A stretch of DNA of 64,000 bases from Comamonadaceae bacterium (GTDB lineage: Bacteria > Pseudomonadota > Gammaproteobacteria > Burkholderiales > Burkholderiaceae_C), in assembly GCA_947450695.1 (NCBI GenBank), contig CANFWV010000002.1, positions 1 to 64,000 of the forward strand, read 5' to 3'. Positions 60,932 through 64,000 of the stretch are shown here, piece by piece. The number at the start of each line of letters is the position of its first letter. The stretch's first letter is position 1. The notes beneath the pieces were generated by a model, which was not told the DNA's origin, did not search any database, and saw nothing but the letters and a program-made list of their open reading frames with translations. A program made the position numbers and the translations under genes.

Positions 60932-61699
60932 TCAATATTTTTCTGCGAGCAAGCCCATGCCCGGCAACTTGTCCTGAATGCCCAGACGCCGCAGGGCATG
61001 CCAGTAAGTCGCCACGTTCACGCCTATCAGCGGTTTGCCAAATTTTTCTTCGATCTGTGGCGTCATGGCAGACACGGGCAGATTGGTGCCAACGTGAACC
61101 AGCACTTCCGCGTCGGGCTGATCTACATCGGCAAAGCCTTGCATGATCTGCGCTGCCGTGAATCGGGCCACGGCGGTCGGACCTGTTGACTTGAGGCCGT
61201 AGGTCGATGTCACTTCATAGCCACACGACCTGAAGAAGTCGGCAATCATCATGTCGGCAGGTGGCCAATAGGGCGTCAAAATCGCAATTTTGCGTGGCTG
61301 ACCAATGGCTTTCAGGCCCGCCAACACGGCGCGCGAGGGCGTGACAAAAGGCACGCCACATAGTTTTTCCAGGCGCTCTTCTTCGGCCAGTGCACGTTGG
61401 CCATCGCCGCGAAAGGAGTGAATCGAATGACCGTGCGCGACCACATGGGGCTCGCAGACCATCACCAATTGCAGTGCAGCTTCGAGGTTGCCCTCTTCTG
61501 TTTCCAACGCTTTTTTATAGGCGACTTGATCGTCGTAGGGGCGCGGCGGCAGGTGCATGCGGGTCACATGGTTGGTCACGCCCGGCGGCCGCATGGCCTC
61601 CATCTCCGGCTGCACGATGGTGTTGGTCGCCGGAACGACCACGGCCACTTTGGCCCGTGTGGCCAGCGTATCAAGCGAGGGTGTGCGATGTTCAATCAT
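60932..61699 (-). CDS. Maleate isomerase/arylmalonate decarboxylase-fold protein without the catalytic cysteines
   Basis: A 255-residue member of the Asp/Glu/hydantoin racemase superfamily nearest to maleate cis-trans isomerase and arylmalonate decarboxylase. N-terminal [16 protein letters not shown], mid [20 protein letters not shown] and C-terminal [21 protein letters not shown] are typical. The first catalytic Cys position falls in [10 protein letters not shown] (residues 87-95) and the second in [11 protein letters not shown] (200-210); neither holds a Cys. The three Cys present (82, 114, 159) are elsewhere. A GGAGTGACCC site precedes the ATG. It follows a Bug receptor by 3 bases. Activity, if any, must differ from the two-cysteine mechanism. 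Confidence 0.82.
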   Translation of the reverse strand: MIEHRTPSLDTLATRAKVAVVVPATNTIVQPEMEAMRPPGVTNHVTRMHLPPRPYDDQVAYKKALETEEGNLEAALQLVMVCEPHVVAHGHSIHSFRGDGQRALAEEERLEKLCGVPFVTPSRAVLAGLKAIGQPRKIAILTPYWPPADMMIADFFRSCGYEVTSTYGLKSTGPTAVARFTAAQIMQGFADVDQPDAEVLVHVGTNLPVSAMTPQIEEKFGKPLIGVNVATYWHALRRLGIQDKLPGMGLLAEKY

Positions 61700-61702
61700 G
61701 GG

Positions 61703-62692
61703 TCACTCCATTTTCAGGTTGCTGGCTTTGGCCGCTTCGGACCAGATGGCAAGGTCTGCCTTCAGTGTGTCTAAAAACTGGGCGGGCGTGTCGCCAATCG
61801 GGTCAACGCCCATTTGGCTGAGTTTGGCGATGGTGTCGGGCAAGGCAACGGCGTCTTTCACCGCCAATGCGATACGGTTGATGACGGCTGGGGGCGTCCC
61901 AGCGGGGGCGACCAAGCCATTCCAGGTGATTGTCTTGAAGCCGGGAAATCCGGATTCAGCGATGGTCGGAACGTCGGGCAGTTGGCGTGCACGCCGGGCA
62001 CTCGACACACCAATGATGCGTATTTGTCCACCCGCGGCATGGGGGGCGAGTTCAGAGAGATTGCCAAAATACATGTGCACCTGACCGCCCAGCAAGTCGG
62101 TCACTGCCGGGCTGCCGCCCTTGTAACTGATGTGGGTCATGTCGATGTTGGCGCGCCTCACAAAGAGCGCCGCCGACAGGTGTGAAACACTGCCTGAACC
62201 GCCTGATGCGTAGTTCAGTTTGCCTGGATTTTTTTTCGCAAAATCTGCCAGCTCGCTGGCATTGTTGGCGGGCACCGATTTATGGACAGCCATCACAAAC
62301 GGGTTGCTGCCGACAATGCTGATGGGGGTGAAGTCGCGCAGCGTGTCGAAATTGGTTTTGGTGATGGTCGGCAGGATCGCCAAAACAGGCATGGCCGCCA
62401 TCATCAGGGTGTAGCCGTCAGGGGTCGACTTGGCCACCAGGTCGGCGGCAATGGCACCCCCCGCGCCAGCCCTGTTTTCGATCAGCACGGGTTGGCCCAA
62501 TGAGTGCGTCAGACGCTCGGCCGTGAGCCGGGCGATGCCGTCCGTGTTGCCGCCAGCCGCAAACGGCACGATGATCCTGATGGGCTTTTGCGGCCAAGCG
62601 GCGGGTTGCGCTTGGCTGAGCATCGACAACGCACTGAGCGACAAGAGCACGGAGATCTTGACGAAAGAGCTTGATATAGAACGGCGGGTCAT
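61703..62692 (-). CDS. Bug/TctC-family periplasmic solute receptor
   Basis: A 329-residue orphan TTT receptor. Signal peptide about residues 1-29 (ending SMLSQAQ before PAAWPQKPIRIIVPFAAGG). Motifs: FAAGGNTDGIARLTAERL, IENRAGAGGAIAADLVAKSTPDGYT, VPTIAESGFPGF. AAGGAGCTTTC is the ribosome site. It lies 34 bases after the FAD hydroxylase gene and 3 before the maleate isomerase-like gene; the ligand is presumably an aromatic or unsaturated carboxylate handled by those enzymes. Confidence 0.92.
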   Translation of the reverse strand: MTRRSISSSFVKISVLLSLSALSMLSQAQPAAWPQKPIRIIVPFAAGGNTDGIARLTAERLTHSLGQPVLIENRAGAGGAIAADLVAKSTPDGYTLMMAAMPVLAILPTITKTNFDTLRDFTPISIVGSNPFVMAVHKSVPANNASELADFAKKNPGKLNYASGGSGSVSHLSAALFVRRANIDMTHISYKGGSPAVTDLLGGQVHMYFGNLSELAPHAAGGQIRIIGVSSARRARQLPDVPTIAESGFPGFKTITWNGLVAPAGTPPAVINRIALAVKDAVALPDTIAKLSQMGVDPIGDTPAQFLDTLKADLAIWSEAAKASNLKME

Positions 62693-62726
62693 GAAAGCTC
62701 CTTGGGTAAGACTGGCGGATCGAAAA

Positions 62727-63947
62727 TCAAGTGATGGCGTTGGCGCGTTTGATGCTGTTGATCATGGAAGACATGAGCAGGTAGGCCCGGGTTTTCTCAG
62801 GGTCTTGCGCCACGGTGCGTAACTCGTCGAACCGGGCCAGCCGTTTGGCCAGATCCTTTTCTTCGAGGTTCTCTTTGTTTTTGATGGAGATGTTTTGCAC
62901 GTACTCCATCGCCACCGTCCGGCGCTGGCGCTCATACAGGTCGAGCAGGTCGGCGTTGGCATCGCCATGGAACACGCGGGCGAGTTTGTCGCCGAGATTC
63001 ACCGCATCGTGAATCCCGCTGTTCAGGCCAAAGCCACCGAGCGGGTTGTTAACGTGCGCTGAGTCACCTGCCAGCAGCACGCGCCCGACCCGAAACTGGT
63101 TGGCAACCCGTTGGTGAACCCGGTACACGCTCTGGTGAACGATCGGGTAGCGATCGGTGTCTGGTGCCCCAATGGCACGGTTGATGGCCCGCTGTGCGAA
63201 CGGTGCTGCCAAGACCTCGTCATCGCTCAATTCTTGTCCAACGGGCAAGGTCATGCGCCACAGACCGGGCGGGCCTTTGTCGGGCATCCTGAAAAAGGCG
63301 ATCCATTGCTCGGGGTCACTGATGTAGGCGTTGTCTGCGTAGCCGAGTGGTTCAAAGTCAAAAGTCGTGCTGACCACGCTGTAGCGTTCGGGCCAGGTGT
63401 AGCCGTCAAATCCAATCTGTGCCGCTTTGCGCACCGGGCTTTTCCCACCGTCCGCACCAACCACCCAGCTGGCTCGTAGCACGACGTCGCCATGTGCATT
63501 GCGGGCTTGTACCGTGACCTCATCGGGCTGCTGCGTGAGGCCGATGAATTCATGAGAAAACCGCACCTCGGCATGCGGGTAAGCCGCTAATTTTTCAAGC
63601 AGTATCGGCGTCAAGCGGTGCTGCTCCAGGTGCAGACGAAATGGGTAGGGCGTGTCGTTTTGAAGTGCCGACAAATCCCACTCCACAATCAAACCATGCT
63701 CGCGGTCGCGCGATTGCCAGCGCTCTACTTGGATGCCAACTTCCAGCATGGCATCTGCCACGCCATCGGGTTGCAGCATTTCGATGGTCGGTGGGTGAAA
63801 CGTGCCGGCACGTAAGTCGAGTGTGGTGCCAGGCTCGGCTTCGATGACGAGCACCGGCACGCCCCGCCGCGCCAGCTCCAGGGCGCACAGCAGCCCCACA
63901 GGGCCTGCGCCCACAATCAGAACGGGCAGAGTTGAAGTTTGTGACAT
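62727..63947 (-). CDS. FAD-dependent aromatic hydroxylase (PHBH/MhpA-like monooxygenase)
   Basis: About 406 residues from ATG 63947 (an in-frame TTG lies 30 bases upstream). Class A flavoprotein monooxygenase: dinucleotide loop LIVGAGPVGLLCALELARRG at residues 8-27, the DG motif VVGADGGKSPVRKAAQIG near 165, and the second FAD motif VLLAGDSAHVNNPLGGFGLNSGIHDAVNL near 290. It is shorter than MhpA and lacks the thioredoxin-like C-terminal domain of phenol-hydroxylase types. Substrate is unknown; a hydroxylated benzoate or phenylpropionate would fit the neighbourhood. It heads the operon with the Bug receptor. Confidence 0.88.
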   Translation of the reverse strand: MSQTSTLPVLIVGAGPVGLLCALELARRGVPVLVIEAEPGTTLDLRAGTFHPPTIEMLQPDGVADAMLEVGIQVERWQSRDREHGLIVEWDLSALQNDTPYPFRLHLEQHRLTPILLEKLAAYPHAEVRFSHEFIGLTQQPDEVTVQARNAHGDVVLRASWVVGADGGKSPVRKAAQIGFDGYTWPERYSVVSTTFDFEPLGYADNAYISDPEQWIAFFRMPDKGPPGLWRMTLPVGQELSDDEVLAAPFAQRAINRAIGAPDTDRYPIVHQSVYRVHQRVANQFRVGRVLLAGDSAHVNNPLGGFGLNSGIHDAVNLGDKLARVFHGDANADLLDLYERQRRTVAMEYVQNISIKNKENLEEKDLAKRLARFDELRTVAQDPEKTRAYLLMSSMINSIKRANAIT

Positions 63948-64000
63948 CGGTGCGTGTGTGGGTTTTCTGCGCGTCAAACGGGTGAGGCAAACGACTGGCC

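Noticed and set aside
1-64000. CRISPR arrays, tRNA/rRNA genes, insertion sequences, phage or plasmid origin genes
   Set aside because: No regularly spaced direct repeats, cloverleaf-type sequences, transposase or integrase motifs, or replication protein motifs were found by reading both strands.

Overview
The window reads as chromosomal DNA of a Gram-negative betaproteobacterium, most likely a member of the Comamonadaceae (Burkholderiales). This is inferred from high GC coding bias, many GGAGACA-type ribosome binding sites, five orphan Bug/TctC (tripartite tricarboxylate) binding proteins, the MFS-ssb block divergent from uvrA, and a complete aerobic benzoyl-CoA (box) gene set. I see no tRNA, rRNA, insertion sequence, phage gene or CRISPR array. 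Genes are tightly packed, with no gene-free stretch above 300 bases.

Layout. 1-5456: the 3' end of malate synthase G, a fused binding-protein/permease of the osmoprotectant ABC type, mmsA with a divergent LysR regulator, and a NUDIX hydrolase. 5463-15754: accessory catabolic cassettes built around Bug receptors. The first is a LysR/Bug/lyase unit. The second is a run of class II aldolase, two paralogous D-2-hydroxyacid dehydrogenases, an RraA-like aldolase, an SMP-30 lactonase-like protein and a NIPSNAP protein. 15800-23479: housekeeping block (mnmA, an outer-membrane MipA/OmpV protein, ssb, an MFS exporter, uvrA). 23528-27281: Bug receptor plus LeuC-like and LeuD-like subunits plus an isocitrate lyase/PEP mutase family lyase, a set that could isomerise or dehydrate and then cleave a substituted malate.

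27282-42696: the benzoate module. boxC-boxB-boxA-maoC run leftward under a BzdR/BoxR-type regulator (HTH plus shikimate-kinase-like domain). A DUF4863 protein, boxD, benzoate-CoA ligase, an alpha/beta hydrolase and a five-gene Liv-type ABC importer run rightward. 42710-56924: a phenylpropanoid module with feruloyl-CoA synthetase-like ligase, crotonase, thiolase, SDR dehydrogenase, thioesterase, a second Liv-type importer, acyl-CoA dehydrogenase and a MarR regulator; a divergent amidohydrolase and ketopantoate-reductase-like gene flank it. The enzyme set fits CoA-dependent beta-oxidation of a cinnamate-type side chain, and the product aroyl-CoA could feed the box pathway if the ring is unsubstituted. 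56926-60061: a salicylate 5-hydroxylase-type Rieske oxygenase (large and small subunits and ferredoxin, no reductase) with a divergent NahR/NagR-type regulator. 60058-63947: pyrF, a maleate isomerase/arylmalonate decarboxylase-fold protein lacking both catalytic cysteines, a Bug receptor and an FAD aromatic hydroxylase.

The most informative non-coding signals are a TGCA-containing promoter/operator before boxC, a perfect palindrome filling the 17-base spacer of the promoter before the crotonase-fcs operon, hairpins between binding-protein and permease genes in both Liv-type operons, a short leader ORF stop-start coupled to the RraA-like gene, and three genes whose -10 box lies 6-8 bases before the ATG, suggesting leaderless mRNAs. 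All functional calls rest on reading motifs by eye; no database search was run.
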